From: Clostridia bacterium
GTDB lineage: Bacteria; Bacillota; Clostridia; Monoglobales; Monoglobaceae
Direction: 5' to 3'
Assembly (NCBI GenBank): GCA_017622215.1
Contig: JAGARO010000010.1
Span: 1-64,000 of the forward strand
DNA: 64,000 nt
The notes under the pieces are model-generated. The model searched no databases. It saw only the letters and a program-made list of their open reading frames with translations, and was not told where the DNA came from. Made by a program: the position numbers and the translations under genes. Each line of letters starts with the position of its first letter. Within the stretch, counting starts at the first letter, position 1. Below are positions 7,587 to 16,767 of this stretch, piece by piece.

Positions 7587-8274
7587 CTTTTTCTTCGTAC
7601 CTTTCAAATTCCTTTATAAATTTTTCAGTTCTCTTTTTAAGTGCAAGTTCAGGGTCAATTCCTGTGAGGCAGGAAACTGAAACTATATCAAATAAAATTC
7701 TTCCGATATAATCCTCTGCGATTTCAGGTTCTTCGTTCTGGGCAAGAACTTTTAAAAGGCCTGAAACTGATTCGGCTGCAATATTCGGTGAGTTGAACAC
7801 GAAGCCGTGTTTTTTAGCCTTGGACTGAATTTTCTTTGCCCTCATAAGAGCAGGAAGAGAAGGAGTAACCTCTTTAAGCTCCTGTGAAATTGTTTTCTGC
7901 TCCCTGTCTTTTCTTTTGATTTCATCCCATTTGTCAAGGACTTCTTCTGCTGTATCAGCTTTAGCATCCCCGAAAACGTGAGGGTGTCTGTGAATCATTT
8001 TTTCGCAGACTGCGTCAATAACATCATCAATAGTATATTCGCCTTTTTCCTTGCCAATCTGGGCGTGGAATACTACCTGCAAAAGCAAATCTCCGCTTTC
8101 GTCAGCCATTTTTTCGTTGTCCTGTTCCTCGATTGCCTCGATAACCTCGTAGCTTTCTTCAATCATTGCATTTTTAATGCTTTCGTGGGTCTGTTCAATG
8201 TCCCATGGGCAACCGCCCGGGGAACGAAGCCTTTCAACAATATTAAGTAAATCTTCAAAAGAATATTTTTTCAT
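7576..8274 (-). CDS. mazG: nucleoside triphosphate pyrophosphohydrolase MazG (YabN C-terminal type)
   Basis: MazG hydrolyses (d)NTPs to monophosphates and pyrophosphate and is thought to clean up aberrant nucleotides. The 232-residue protein has the MazG start LLNIVERLRSPGGCPWDIEQTH and the metal-binding motif region EESYEVIEAIEEQD with ESGDLLLQVVFHA, then the C-terminal half KWDEIKR. The N-terminal methylase domain of Bacillus YabN is absent, which is common in Clostridia. It lies between yabM-like and rqcP in the conserved order. Confidence 0.95.
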   Translation of the reverse strand: MKKYSFEDLLNIVERLRSPGGCPWDIEQTHESIKNAMIEESYEVIEAIEEQDNEKMADESGDLLLQVVFHAQIGKEKGEYTIDDVIDAVCEKMIHRHPHVFGDAKADTAEEVLDKWDEIKRKDREQKTISQELKEVTPSLPALMRAKKIQSKAKKHGFVFNSPNIAAESVSGLLKVLAQNEEPEIAEDYIGRILFDIVSVSCLTGIDPELALKKRTEKFIKEFERYEEKDET

Positions 8275-8287
8275 CTGTATGTCTCCC

Positions 8288-10003
8288 TTATTTTATAAAC
8301 CAAAGTTTTTCAGCCAGCTTTTCTCCCTTTGGAAGTGAAAGCAGGTCTTCCTTGTGAACTGCCTTAAGAAGCACAATAGAAAGGAGATAAACTACTCCGC
8401 CTATGCCGATTGCAAGGATTGTGGCTATTTTCCCTGCGCCGATTATTCCTGCAATAAATGAATAGCCGAAAGCTGTTACAACCCCCATAATTCCTGCGGC
8501 GGCAAGTGGCTTTAATATTATATCCAATGGATTGAATTTTACTTTAAGAACTTTTACAATACAAATTATATTAAGAACTGCAATTACTCCGTAGCATAAG
8601 TTTGTGGCGATTGGTGCGCCGTCAATTCCCCAGATTGGAATACCGAAATAGTTTACAGTAACCTTTACAATTCCGCCGATAAGCATTGTGAAAACAGGGA
8701 AATATACCTTTCCTGACGCCTGAAGTATGCCGTTTGTAACCTGCACAATTCCAACAAATATAACTGCAATAGCAAGCTTCTGAAGAAGCAGATACGCGTC
8801 GGAGTCTGAATATAAAAGGGCGAGAATTTCCTTTGAAAGAACACTTAAGCCGATTGCACAAGGCATTGCAAAAAGTGAGGTTATACGAAGAACGCTGTTG
8901 ATTGTGGTTCTTGCCTCAAGGTCTCTTTTTTCAGCGTAAAGTCCTGAAATTGCAGGGACAGCACTCATGGAAATTGCAACTACAATTGCAAGAGGCAGGT
9001 TAAACATTGTCTGCGCCTGACCTGTGTACATTCCATAGAGACTGTTAGCCTTTTGTCTTAAAAGCTCTGCACCTTGCCAGCCGTTTTCAAGTGCCTTATG
9101 TGCAAAGTCGGTGCCCTCTGAGAAGAGGTGGCTGTAGCTGTCAAAAACCTCAGGGTTAATTACAAGTCTGTTCATAACTGTTGCAAGGTCAACAAGACTT
9201 GTAAGGCTTGAAACAGACGCACCGATTGTAATCGGGATTGCGATAAGCACAAGCTCTTTTAAGATGTCCTTGTAGGTTCTTGTTGCCTTAATTTTATTTG
9301 CATTTCTCTTTTTAAGAAGAGTGATTACAAGCATAAGAAGAAGAGATAAAATTGTGCCTGCTGTAACACCTAAAATTGCGCCTGATGCGGCGTACTGGGT
9401 TTTAACAGCAGAATTTTCAACTGTTCTTCCTGTAAAGTCAATTATATTTGTGTTTGGGTTTACAGCCATCTTCATAACAAAGTATGCACAGATATAGCCT
9501 ATGCAGAGCTTTGCTAAGGCTTCGATTACTTCGGAAAAGGCTGTAGGATACATATTTTGTGTGCCCTGGAAATATCCTCGGAATGCGCAAACGATTGCAA
9601 CAAAGAATACTGCAGGTGCGATTGTGCGGATTACCATTGCGGCGTCAGGGTTACCTAAAGCTCCTGCAAGCTGATTGGAGAACAGGAGAAGTATAACTGT
9701 TCCTGTAAGACCGATACAGCTTAAAAGGTAGAAGGCTGTGCGGAAGATTTTTTTGGAATCTCCTGTCTTTCCTAAAGCCTCAGACTCCGCAACCATTTTA
9801 GATACAGCTGTCGGGAAGCCTGCTGTGGCTATAATAAACATAAATGTATAAATCTGGTAGGCAACATTAAAAAGACCGCTGCCATCCTTACCGATAAGCT
9901 CATACAGCGGAATTTTAAAGACTGCACCGATTATTTTAACTATTAAATTTGCAATTGCAAGAATCATGGCACCTTTTATGAAGGTCTGACCTTTATTCTT
10001 CAA
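8288..10003 (-). CDS. MurJ/SpoVB-family lipid flippase-like protein (YabM-like)
   Basis: The 571-residue integral membrane protein has about 14 hydrophobic helices and belongs to the MOP superfamily polysaccharide exporter group that includes SpoVB, MurJ and YabM. The N-terminus (GQTFIKGAMILAIANLIVKIIGAVFKIPL) and the region FPTAVSKMVAE are typical. Members move lipid-linked cell-wall or polysaccharide precursors, and SpoVB is needed for spore cortex. The context spoVT / this gene / mazG / rqcP matches yabM of Bacillus, so YabM-like is the best call; SpoVB cannot be excluded. An unusually long loop with many charged residues lies near residues 270-320. Confidence 0.88.
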   Translation of the reverse strand: MKNKGQTFIKGAMILAIANLIVKIIGAVFKIPLYELIGKDGSGLFNVAYQIYTFMFIIATAGFPTAVSKMVAESEALGKTGDSKKIFRTAFYLLSCIGLTGTVILLLFSNQLAGALGNPDAAMVIRTIAPAVFFVAIVCAFRGYFQGTQNMYPTAFSEVIEALAKLCIGYICAYFVMKMAVNPNTNIIDFTGRTVENSAVKTQYAASGAILGVTAGTILSLLLMLVITLLKKRNANKIKATRTYKDILKELVLIAIPITIGASVSSLTSLVDLATVMNRLVINPEVFDSYSHLFSEGTDFAHKALENGWQGAELLRQKANSLYGMYTGQAQTMFNLPLAIVVAISMSAVPAISGLYAEKRDLEARTTINSVLRITSLFAMPCAIGLSVLSKEILALLYSDSDAYLLLQKLAIAVIFVGIVQVTNGILQASGKVYFPVFTMLIGGIVKVTVNYFGIPIWGIDGAPIATNLCYGVIAVLNIICIVKVLKVKFNPLDIILKPLAAAGIMGVVTAFGYSFIAGIIGAGKIATILAIGIGGVVYLLSIVLLKAVHKEDLLSLPKGEKLAEKLWFIK

Positions 10004-10139
10004 TTAAATCACCTCTGTTTCAACTCTATAATTATATTATAATCAGGGTAAAATTACAACTCTTTTTTGGAATTTTTAGGCATTATGCTTAATTTGTGAG
10101 TAATAATATGTAATAAATTATCAAAAAATGTAAAAATAC

Positions 10140-10168
10140 TTGAAAAAATTTTTTATTAGTGATAAAAT
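10140..10168 (+). promoter_or_regulatory. SigA-type promoter of the recJ-rel operon
   Basis: TTGAAA (10140-10145) and TAAAAT (10163-10168) are separated by 17 bases, 35 bases before the recJ start. Confidence 0.65.
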
Positions 10169-10203
10169 TATATGCGAAAAAATTAAACTTTAGGAGAATT
10201 TAT

Positions 10204-11913
10204 ATGATTCAGAAAAATTGGGCAATCAAACAGTTTGACAAGGCAGAGGTTGTAAGACTTGCAAAGGAAACGGGAATTTCCCCTCACATTGCGATTATAC
10301 TATATAACAGAGGTATTCAGGATGCTGAGTCCATAAAGAAATTCCTTGCCTGTGATTTGAGCGATTTACACGACCCGTATCTTTTAATGGATATGGATAA
10401 GGCTGTTGAGAGAATTAACCGTGCAAAGGAAAACGGAGAGAAAATTACTATCTACGGCGACTACGATGTTGACGGTATTACAAGTATTGCTATTTTATAT
10501 AAACAGCTTCAGAGAATGGGTATTGAAGTGGGCTACTATGTGCCTGACAGAAATACTGAAGGTTACGGTGTTAACCGTGAGGCACTTGATAACATTAAGG
10601 CTGATGGCACAACTATACTTATCACAGTTGATACAGGTATTACTGCTGTTGAAGAAACAGTTTATGCCCGTTCTATCGGAATGGATATAATTATAACTGA
10701 CCACCATGAATGTAAGGAAACTATTCCTGATGCTTTTGCGGCAATTGACCCGAAGCGTAAGGAATGTAAGTACCCATTCAAGCATTTAGCTGGTGTAGGC
10801 GTTACATTTAAGCTTATTCAGGCCTTAGAGCCTGAAACACCTGTTGCTGAGCTTATGGACAGATACGCAGACCTTCTCTGTCTTGGTACAGTTGCAGATA
10901 TTTCTCCTCTTGTGGACGAAAACAGAATTATGGTTAAGGTTGGTCTTGATAAGATTGCCAATACTGAAAACGTTGGACTTAAGGCACTTTTAGATGTTGC
11001 AATCACAAACGGAAAGCCTGTTTCAACATCCACAATCGGTTATGTTATTGCCCCAAGAATTAACGCGAGCGGTCGTCTTGGCTGTGCTTCCCGCAGTGTA
11101 GATATGTTTTTAACTGATGATAAAAATAAAGCTGTGGAACTTGCTGAAGAGCTTTGCCGTGAAAATATCATCCGTCAGCAGACTGAACAGCAGATGTTCA
11201 AGGAAGCTCTTGAATATCTTGAGGCTCACCCTGAGATTAAAGAAGATGAGGTTATTGTAATTCCTCACGAGAACTGGCATCACGGAATTGTTGGAATAGT
11301 TTCTTCAAAAATTACAGAAAAATTCTATAAGCCATCAATTCTTTTTGCAGTTGACGGAGAGGTTGCAAAGGGTTCAGGCCGTTCTATAAACGGTTACAGT
11401 CTTTTTGAGGCTCTTGAATATTCCTCCGACCTTTTAGACAAGTTCGGCGGACACGAGCTTGCCGCAGGTCTTACTATGCAGACTGCAAATATTGAGGAAT
11501 TCAGAAAGAAAATCAACAGCTATAAGGCTGAAACAGAGGCAGAGGAAGAAAAGGTGCCTACAATTAACATTGATGCCTTTATCAAGCCTGCGTTTATCAG
11601 CATTGAAACTGTTGAGGATATAAACAGCTTAAACCCATACGGTGTTGACAACCCACCGCCTGTGTTTGCTGTGAGAAACATAAAAATTCATAAGATAAGC
11701 ACTATGAGCGAGGGCAGACATTTAAGAATGACTCTCTTAAAGGACGGAAAATATTTCGATACTGTTGGTTTCGGTATGGGAGATTATTTCGAGTATCTTA
11801 AAGAGGGCGATATGACTGATGTTGCCTTTGGAATGGATATAAATGACTATAAGGGCTTCAGAAATGTTCAGCTCATTTTAAAGGATATAAGAATGGCACA
11901 AAATCAGGAGTAG
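10204..11913 (+). CDS. recJ: single-stranded-DNA exonuclease RecJ
   Basis: RecJ is a 5'-3' exonuclease for single-stranded DNA in recombination and mismatch repair. The 569-residue protein has the DHH-family metal motifs DYDVDG and TDHHE, then the DHHA1 domain with the GSGRSI region (GEVAKGSGRSINGYSLFEAL, FGGHELAAG), and a C-terminal OB-type domain. ATG at 10204 follows AGGAG; the GTG at 10159 lies within the promoter's start region and has no site. It is the first gene of a recJ-rel-MBL-hemZ operon, a common arrangement in Clostridia. Confidence 0.96.
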   Translation: MIQKNWAIKQFDKAEVVRLAKETGISPHIAIILYNRGIQDAESIKKFLACDLSDLHDPYLLMDMDKAVERINRAKENGEKITIYGDYDVDGITSIAILYKQLQRMGIEVGYYVPDRNTEGYGVNREALDNIKADGTTILITVDTGITAVEETVYARSIGMDIIITDHHECKETIPDAFAAIDPKRKECKYPFKHLAGVGVTFKLIQALEPETPVAELMDRYADLLCLGTVADISPLVDENRIMVKVGLDKIANTENVGLKALLDVAITNGKPVSTSTIGYVIAPRINASGRLGCASRSVDMFLTDDKNKAVELAEELCRENIIRQQTEQQMFKEALEYLEAHPEIKEDEVIVIPHENWHHGIVGIVSSKITEKFYKPSILFAVDGEVAKGSGRSINGYSLFEALEYSSDLLDKFGGHELAAGLTMQTANIEEFRKKINSYKAETEAEEEKVPTINIDAFIKPAFISIETVEDINSLNPYGVDNPPPVFAVRNIKIHKISTMSEGRHLRMTLLKDGKYFDTVGFGMGDYFEYLKEGDMTDVAFGMDINDYKGFRNVQLILKDIRMAQNQE

Positions 11914-11919
11914 TGTTTT

Positions 11920-14100
11920 ATGTATCAGGAAGAACTCAGTAAATTACTTGAAAAATTAAAACTGAATAATCCTAATGCAAACACAGACCTTGTGACAAAG
12001 GCATTCTGGTTCTGTGTTGAAAAACATAAGGGACAAAAACGTGTTTCGGGTGAGGACTATGCGACTCACCCGATTGCTGTTGCAAACATTTTAGCTGAAA
12101 TGGAAATGGATAGCTATTCTGTTTGTGCTGCACTTCTTCACGATGTTGTTGAAGATACAGAAGTAAATCAGGAAGAAATTGAGGAAGAATTCGGGGATAT
12201 TGTAGCTCTTTTGGTTTATGGTGTTACAAAGCTTGGAAAAATTGAAAACCTTTCCAAGGAAGAGGCTCAGATGGAGAATCTTCGCCGTATGTTCTTTGCC
12301 ATGGCGGAGGATGTAAGGGTTATTCTTATTAAGCTTGCGGACAGACTCCACAATATGAGAACTATGAAGGCTATGCCTGAACCGAAACAGCGTGAAAAGG
12401 CGAGAGAAACCCTTGAAATTTATGCTCCCCTTGCTCACCGTCTCGGTATTTCAAGAATAAAGAGCGAGCTTGAGGACTTGTCGCTTAAATTTATTGACCC
12501 AATCGGCTACTATGAAATTGTAGATAAGATTGCCCAGAAGCAGGAAGAAAGAGAACAGTATATTTTAGAAATAATTGAAATTCTTAAAAAGCGTCTCTCT
12601 TCTGCAGGAATTGACTTCCATATTGCAGGCAGAGCAAAGCATTTTTACAGTATTTACCGTAAAATGTTTATGCAAAATAAAACTATTGACGAAATCTATG
12701 ACCTTTTCGCAGTCCGTATTATTGTGGATTCTGTGGAGCATTGTTATGCCATTTTGGGTCTTGTGCATGAGCTGTTTACCCCTGTGCCAGGCAGGTTTAA
12801 GGATTATATTGCTATGCCGAAGCCAAATATGTACCAGTCCCTCCATACAACAATGATTGGACCTAAGGGTACACCTTTTGAAATACAAATCAGAACATGG
12901 GAAATGCACCATACAGCTGAAAATGGTATTGCTGCCCACTGGAAATATAAAGAGGGTAAAAACGGTGCTGACGAAAACGACGAGAAGCTTGAATGGATTA
13001 AAAATCTTCTTGATATTCAGAAAAATACCACCAACAACGAAGAGGTTATGAACGCCTTAAAGATTGATATGTTCTCCGATGAGGTGTTTGTATTTACTCC
13101 TAAAGGAAAGGTTGTATCACTTCCTGCAGGGGCTACGCCTATTGACTTTGCCTACGCAATTCATACTGCAATCGGTAATAAGATGCAGGGCGCAAAGGTA
13201 AACGGAAAGATTGTAACCTTAGATTATGAGCTTCAGAACGGGGATATTATTGAAATTCATACAGCAAACAACGGCAGACCGAATATGGACTGGGTTAAGA
13301 TTGCAAAGACCTCACAGGCACGAAACAAAATTAACCAGTGGTTCAGAAAGGAAAACCGTGAGGAAAATCTTGAAAAAGGCAGAGAAATCCTTGAAAAAGA
13401 GCTTAAAAAGGCAAATATTCCTATGGAATATCTTGAGGACGATGCCTTTACAGAGCCAATCCTAAGAAAGTACGGCTTCAGGCAGATGGAGGATATGATT
13501 GCTACCATCGGCTACGGAAGTCCAAACGGCGGAAAGTTCATTACAAAGTTCAAGGAACTTGCTATCAAGAGATATAATGATGAACACAAGGAAACTGAAG
13601 AATTTAATCCGATTATTGAGATTAAACAGACTGTTAAACCTAACCAGAGCGGTATTTGTGTTGAGGGGATTGATAACTGTCTTATTAAGGTTTCAAGATG
13701 CTGCAGTCCTGTGCCGGGCGACAGCATTGTGGGTTATATTACACGAGGCAGAGGCGTTGCTGTTCACAGAGCAGACTGTATAAATATGAGAAACCTTGAA
13801 AATCAGGGCAACAGCAGATTTATAAGATGCTGGTGGGCAGGAGATGTGGCTGAAAAGGAAAGCTTCCGAACTGACCTTTGTGTTACAGCCGAAGACAGAG
13901 CAGGTCTTCTTATGGATATTATGGGGGCTGTAAGCTCAATGAACCTGAAGTTCAGCAGTATCAACGCCCGTTCAGGCAAAAATAATGTTGCTATAATTGA
14001 CATATCATTTGATGTTTCAAGCACAAGTCAGCTTGATATTGTAATTAAGAAGATTGGTGCTGTAAGCGGAGTAATTTCAGTACAGAGGAGACGTTTATGA
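11920..14100 (+). CDS. rel: bifunctional (p)ppGpp synthetase/hydrolase
   Basis: This enzyme makes and breaks the stringent-response alarmone (p)ppGpp. The 726-residue protein has all expected domains: HD hydrolase (LLHDVVEDTEV, about residues 65-85; RLHNMRT), synthetase (YKMF-type region with PKPNMYQSLHTT), TGS (VFTPKGKVVSLPAGATPIDFAY, about residues 390-450), the zinc-finger/CC helical segment with RCCSPVPGD, and a C-terminal ACT domain. It starts 6 bases after recJ and overlaps the next gene by ATGA. Both catalytic domains look intact, so it is a long bifunctional Rel. Confidence 0.97.
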   Translation: MYQEELSKLLEKLKLNNPNANTDLVTKAFWFCVEKHKGQKRVSGEDYATHPIAVANILAEMEMDSYSVCAALLHDVVEDTEVNQEEIEEEFGDIVALLVYGVTKLGKIENLSKEEAQMENLRRMFFAMAEDVRVILIKLADRLHNMRTMKAMPEPKQREKARETLEIYAPLAHRLGISRIKSELEDLSLKFIDPIGYYEIVDKIAQKQEEREQYILEIIEILKKRLSSAGIDFHIAGRAKHFYSIYRKMFMQNKTIDEIYDLFAVRIIVDSVEHCYAILGLVHELFTPVPGRFKDYIAMPKPNMYQSLHTTMIGPKGTPFEIQIRTWEMHHTAENGIAAHWKYKEGKNGADENDEKLEWIKNLLDIQKNTTNNEEVMNALKIDMFSDEVFVFTPKGKVVSLPAGATPIDFAYAIHTAIGNKMQGAKVNGKIVTLDYELQNGDIIEIHTANNGRPNMDWVKIAKTSQARNKINQWFRKENREENLEKGREILEKELKKANIPMEYLEDDAFTEPILRKYGFRQMEDMIATIGYGSPNGGKFITKFKELAIKRYNDEHKETEEFNPIIEIKQTVKPNQSGICVEGIDNCLIKVSRCCSPVPGDSIVGYITRGRGVAVHRADCINMRNLENQGNSRFIRCWWAGDVAEKESFRTDLCVTAEDRAGLLMDIMGAVSSMNLKFSSINARSGKNNVAIIDISFDVSSTSQLDIVIKKIGAVSGVISVQRRRL

Positions 14101-14726
14101 TAATTGAAAAGCTTTCACTTGGAATAATGAAGAATAATTGTTATCTTGTATATAACGAAAATACTAAAAACGCAGTGGTTATTGACCCCTGCGTTTTTCC
14201 TGACAGAATTTACAATGAAATTAAGATGCTTGGACTTAATGTTGAAATGGTTTGCTTAACTCACGGACATTATGACCATATGTTAGGTGCAGAAAAAATT
14301 CTTGAATACACAGGTGCACCCCTAGCTGTGCATCCTCTTGATGAGAAAAATCTTACCGATAAGGAATATAACTTAAATTATGAGAATCATTACGGAAAGA
14401 TTGACCTAAAGGCAGATATTCTCTTAAACGAGGGAGACGAAATTGATTTGGACGGAGAAAAACTTAAGGTTTTACATACTCCGGGACATTCTCCGGGAAG
14501 TATCTGTTTTTATACAGAGGGAAGTCTTTTTTCAGGGGATGTGCTTTTTAACCGTTCAGTTGGCAGAACTGATTTTATCGGCGGAAGCACAGAAGAACTG
14601 ATTAAATCAATCAGAGAAAAACTTTACACTCTTCCTGAAAATACAGTTGTTTACCCCGGCCACGGTGAAAATACAACTATTCTTGAGGAACGAAAGGAAA
14701 ATCCGTTTGTAAATGAATTATATTGA
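14097..14726 (+). CDS. metallo-beta-lactamase-fold hydrolase, glyoxalase II type
   Basis: The 209-residue protein carries the metal-binding motifs of the fold: THGHYDH (about residues 56-62), TPGHSPGS, GDVLF, and the late histidine in YPGHGENT. The length and motif order fit hydroxyacylglutathione-hydrolase-like proteins, usually annotated YcbL-like in Clostridia; the substrate is not known. It begins at an ATGA overlap with rel and its end overlaps hemZ by 14 bases, so translation is coupled across the operon. Confidence 0.92.
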   Translation: MIIEKLSLGIMKNNCYLVYNENTKNAVVIDPCVFPDRIYNEIKMLGLNVEMVCLTHGHYDHMLGAEKILEYTGAPLAVHPLDEKNLTDKEYNLNYENHYGKIDLKADILLNEGDEIDLDGEKLKVLHTPGHSPGSICFYTEGSLFSGDVLFNRSVGRTDFIGGSTEELIKSIREKLYTLPENTVVYPGHGENTTILEERKENPFVNELY

Positions 14727-15891
14727 TGAACCATGGGGAATTTTAACGGGGATACGCCCTGTTAAGCTTGCTGTTTATTTATTCAAAGATGGAAAAGACG
14801 AGGAATATGTAAGACAGTATTTCTTAAATGAATACAAGGCAAGCCCTGAAAAAACTGAGCTTGCACTTGATATTGCAAAAAGGGAAATGGAGCTTACAAA
14901 AGATATGTATAAGGACGGAATAAGTCTTTATATAGGTGTGCCATTTTGCCCCTCCCGATGTCTGTATTGCTCTTTCATAACAAGTGCAAATAAGAATGTC
15001 AAGGTTATGATGCCACAGTTCGTGGAATGTTTAAAGAAAGAAATTTCATATACTGCAAAGCTTGTGAAAGAGTTTGGGAAAAGGGTTGAAACTGTTTATG
15101 TAGGCGGTGGAACGCCCACAACTTTAGAGGCGGATATGCTCCGTGATGTTTTTGAATGTCTGTATAAGGAATTTGACCTAAAAGATATGAAAGAATTTAC
15201 AGTTGAAGCAGGTCGCCCTGACACAATCACCAGAGAAAAGCTTATGGCTCTCAAGGAGTTTAATGTGGACAGAATAAGCATAAATCCACAGACTATGAAC
15301 CAGCAAACCCTTGATATAATCGGAAGAAAGCATACCCCTGAGGATATAATAAGGTCCTTTAATCTGGCAAGGGATTGTGGCTTTGACAATATAAATATGG
15401 ATTTGATTGCAGGGCTTCCCGAGGAAACCTTTGATATGTTCAGGTATTCTCTGGAGGAGGTTGAAAAGCTTTGCCCTGATGATACCACTGTTCATACAAT
15501 GAGCATAAAAAGGTCCTCAAGACTTAAGGAAAGGATTGAAGAATTTAACTTAACCCACGGTAATGAGGTAGGGAAAATGGTTGATTTTTCAAGAGAATTC
15601 TTAAAGGAAAAGGGGAAAGTTCCCTATTATTTATACAGACAGAAAAATATGCTTGGAAATTTAGAGAATGTGGGATATGCAAAGCCTGATAAAGTCAGCC
15701 TTTACAATATCTATATAATGGAAGAGGTCCAGAGCATTATAGCAATGGGCTGTGGGGGAGTTACAAAAACTGTTGACCCTGCCTTAGACAGAATTGAGCG
15801 TATTTTTAATGTAAAAGAGCCAAAGGATTATATAGAACGCATTGATGAAATGCTTCATAGAAAAGACGAACTTCGCAATTTAATAGTGTAA
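14713..15891 (+). CDS. hemZ: radical SAM coproporphyrinogen-oxidase-like protein HemZ, short N-terminus
   Basis: HemZ is a HemN-like radical SAM protein. The iron-sulfur motif is CPSRCLYC (CxxxCxxC, about residues 76-83), followed by VYVGGGTPT and the HemN-type barrel sequence (INPQTMNQQTLDIIGRKHT). It starts at PWGILTGIRP-like sequence (MNYIDEPWGILTGIRPVKL), which in the HemZ proteins I remember lies about 80-100 residues into the protein. So this 392-residue copy lacks the N-terminal domain, apparently because the gene starts inside the MBL gene. Its true substrate is uncertain. Confidence 0.86.
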   Translation: MNYIDEPWGILTGIRPVKLAVYLFKDGKDEEYVRQYFLNEYKASPEKTELALDIAKREMELTKDMYKDGISLYIGVPFCPSRCLYCSFITSANKNVKVMMPQFVECLKKEISYTAKLVKEFGKRVETVYVGGGTPTTLEADMLRDVFECLYKEFDLKDMKEFTVEAGRPDTITREKLMALKEFNVDRISINPQTMNQQTLDIIGRKHTPEDIIRSFNLARDCGFDNINMDLIAGLPEETFDMFRYSLEEVEKLCPDDTTVHTMSIKRSSRLKERIEEFNLTHGNEVGKMVDFSREFLKEKGKVPYYLYRQKNMLGNLENVGYAKPDKVSLYNIYIMEEVQSIIAMGCGGVTKTVDPALDRIERIFNVKEPKDYIERIDEMLHRKDELRNLIV

Positions 15892-15892
15892 A

Positions 15893-15923
15893 AAAGCAGA
15901 GGATTAAGTCCTCTGCTTATTTA
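15893..15923. terminator. terminator shared by hemZ and the particle cassette
   Basis: AGCAGAGGA pairs with TCCTCTGCT around TTAAG (15895-15917), with A and T runs on both sides. The lysozyme stop codon lies in the loop, so the last codons of the convergent lysozyme gene are read through the hairpin. Confidence 0.88.
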
Positions 15924-16521
15924 TTATTTTGTATAAAATCCAATAGACGCTGGAGTTTTCCTTTTTTGCTTTTTCAAGGTCTGAAACGGCTTTGTTTACG
16001 TCCTGGATTTCAATTTTAAGACTGCCGTTCATAAGCTCCCAGATTATGTCGTTTGGACTTTCAAGAGCCTTTAAAACAGGTGTGTTAAAGAGCTTTTCTT
16101 CGGCTGTTCTTCTATTTTTAAGTCCCTCTAAAACCTTTTTGCCGCCTACGTAAATCCATCTCTTAAATTGCTGACTTGCACCCTTATAATCTCCGTTATT
16201 AAGGAGAGTGAGAAGAGTGGAGGTGGAAAAAGCATTTATACCGATGTTGAAGACGAAACTTACAAGGGCGTCAAACTGATTGCTGTTAAGTGGAACTTTT
16301 ACCAGGGAATTAACAGCCTTTTCGTAGTGCTTTAAATCTTCTTTAAGCAGAGCCTCTGCTTCTTCAGGAGTAATTGTGGTCTGAGGAGTTATTTTACTTC
16401 CCCTGACCATTCCTGTATGGCCGTAGCCAATTGTAAGGACGCCTGAGGGACAAAGGTAGGCTTTAAGTCCCAGACCCTCAAAGGATTTTATAAGCTCAAG
16501 CCCCGCCTTACCTGTCTGCAT
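15904..16521 (-). CDS. phage lysozyme (GH24 endolysin)
   Basis: The 205-residue endolysin cuts the glycan strand of peptidoglycan to free particles from the cell. The T4-lysozyme-type catalytic pattern is present: Glu15 (IKSFEGLGLKAY), Cys24 at the Asp/Cys position, and Thr30 in LTIGYGHT. The core ends near residue 155 (RTAEEKLF), and a charged helical tail of about 45 residues follows. No signal peptide is seen, so it needs the holin encoded 14 bases upstream in an overlap. The stop codon falls within the hairpin shared with hemZ. Confidence 0.93.
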   Translation of the reverse strand: MQTGKAGLELIKSFEGLGLKAYLCPSGVLTIGYGHTGMVRGSKITPQTTITPEEAEALLKEDLKHYEKAVNSLVKVPLNSNQFDALVSFVFNIGINAFSTSTLLTLLNNGDYKGASQQFKRWIYVGGKKVLEGLKNRRTAEEKLFNTPVLKALESPNDIIWELMNGSLKIEIQDVNKAVSDLEKAKKENSSVYWILYKIINKQRT

Positions 16522-16756
16522 TCTTTAGCTCCTTAAGATAAAGGTCGGCCTGAAGAGCAGATTTTGTAAAACTGTTGTTTTTCCACCATACAATAAGGCT
16601 TGTGATAATTGTGGCAAGGAGGGACAATAGCTGATAAACTGTGTCTTCTTCAATTGGGAGGCTGTCTTTTCCAAAGATTGCTAAAGCCTGATTTATTAAA
16701 GCTATGTACATAAAAAATGTTCGTGTTATTGTGGAAATTGTAGGTCTGTATTTCAT
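16508..16756 (-). CDS. phage holin, phiLC3/SPP1 type
   Basis: The predicted 82-residue membrane protein has two hydrophobic helices (TFFMYIALINQALAIFG and LLSLLATIITSLIVWW) separated by a short turn containing PIEEDTVYQ, then a charged tail WKNNSFTKSALQADLYL. This is the usual pattern of phiLC3-family holins, which make pores that let the endolysin reach the wall. ATG at 16756 has AAGGAG 6-7 bases upstream. The longer frame from 16795 lacks such a site and would overlap the neighbour. It overlaps the lysozyme gene start by 14 bases. Confidence 0.9.
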   Translation of the reverse strand: MKYRPTISTITRTFFMYIALINQALAIFGKDSLPIEEDTVYQLLSLLATIITSLIVWWKNNSFTKSALQADLYLKELKNADR

Positions 16757-16767
16757 ATTTTTCTCCT

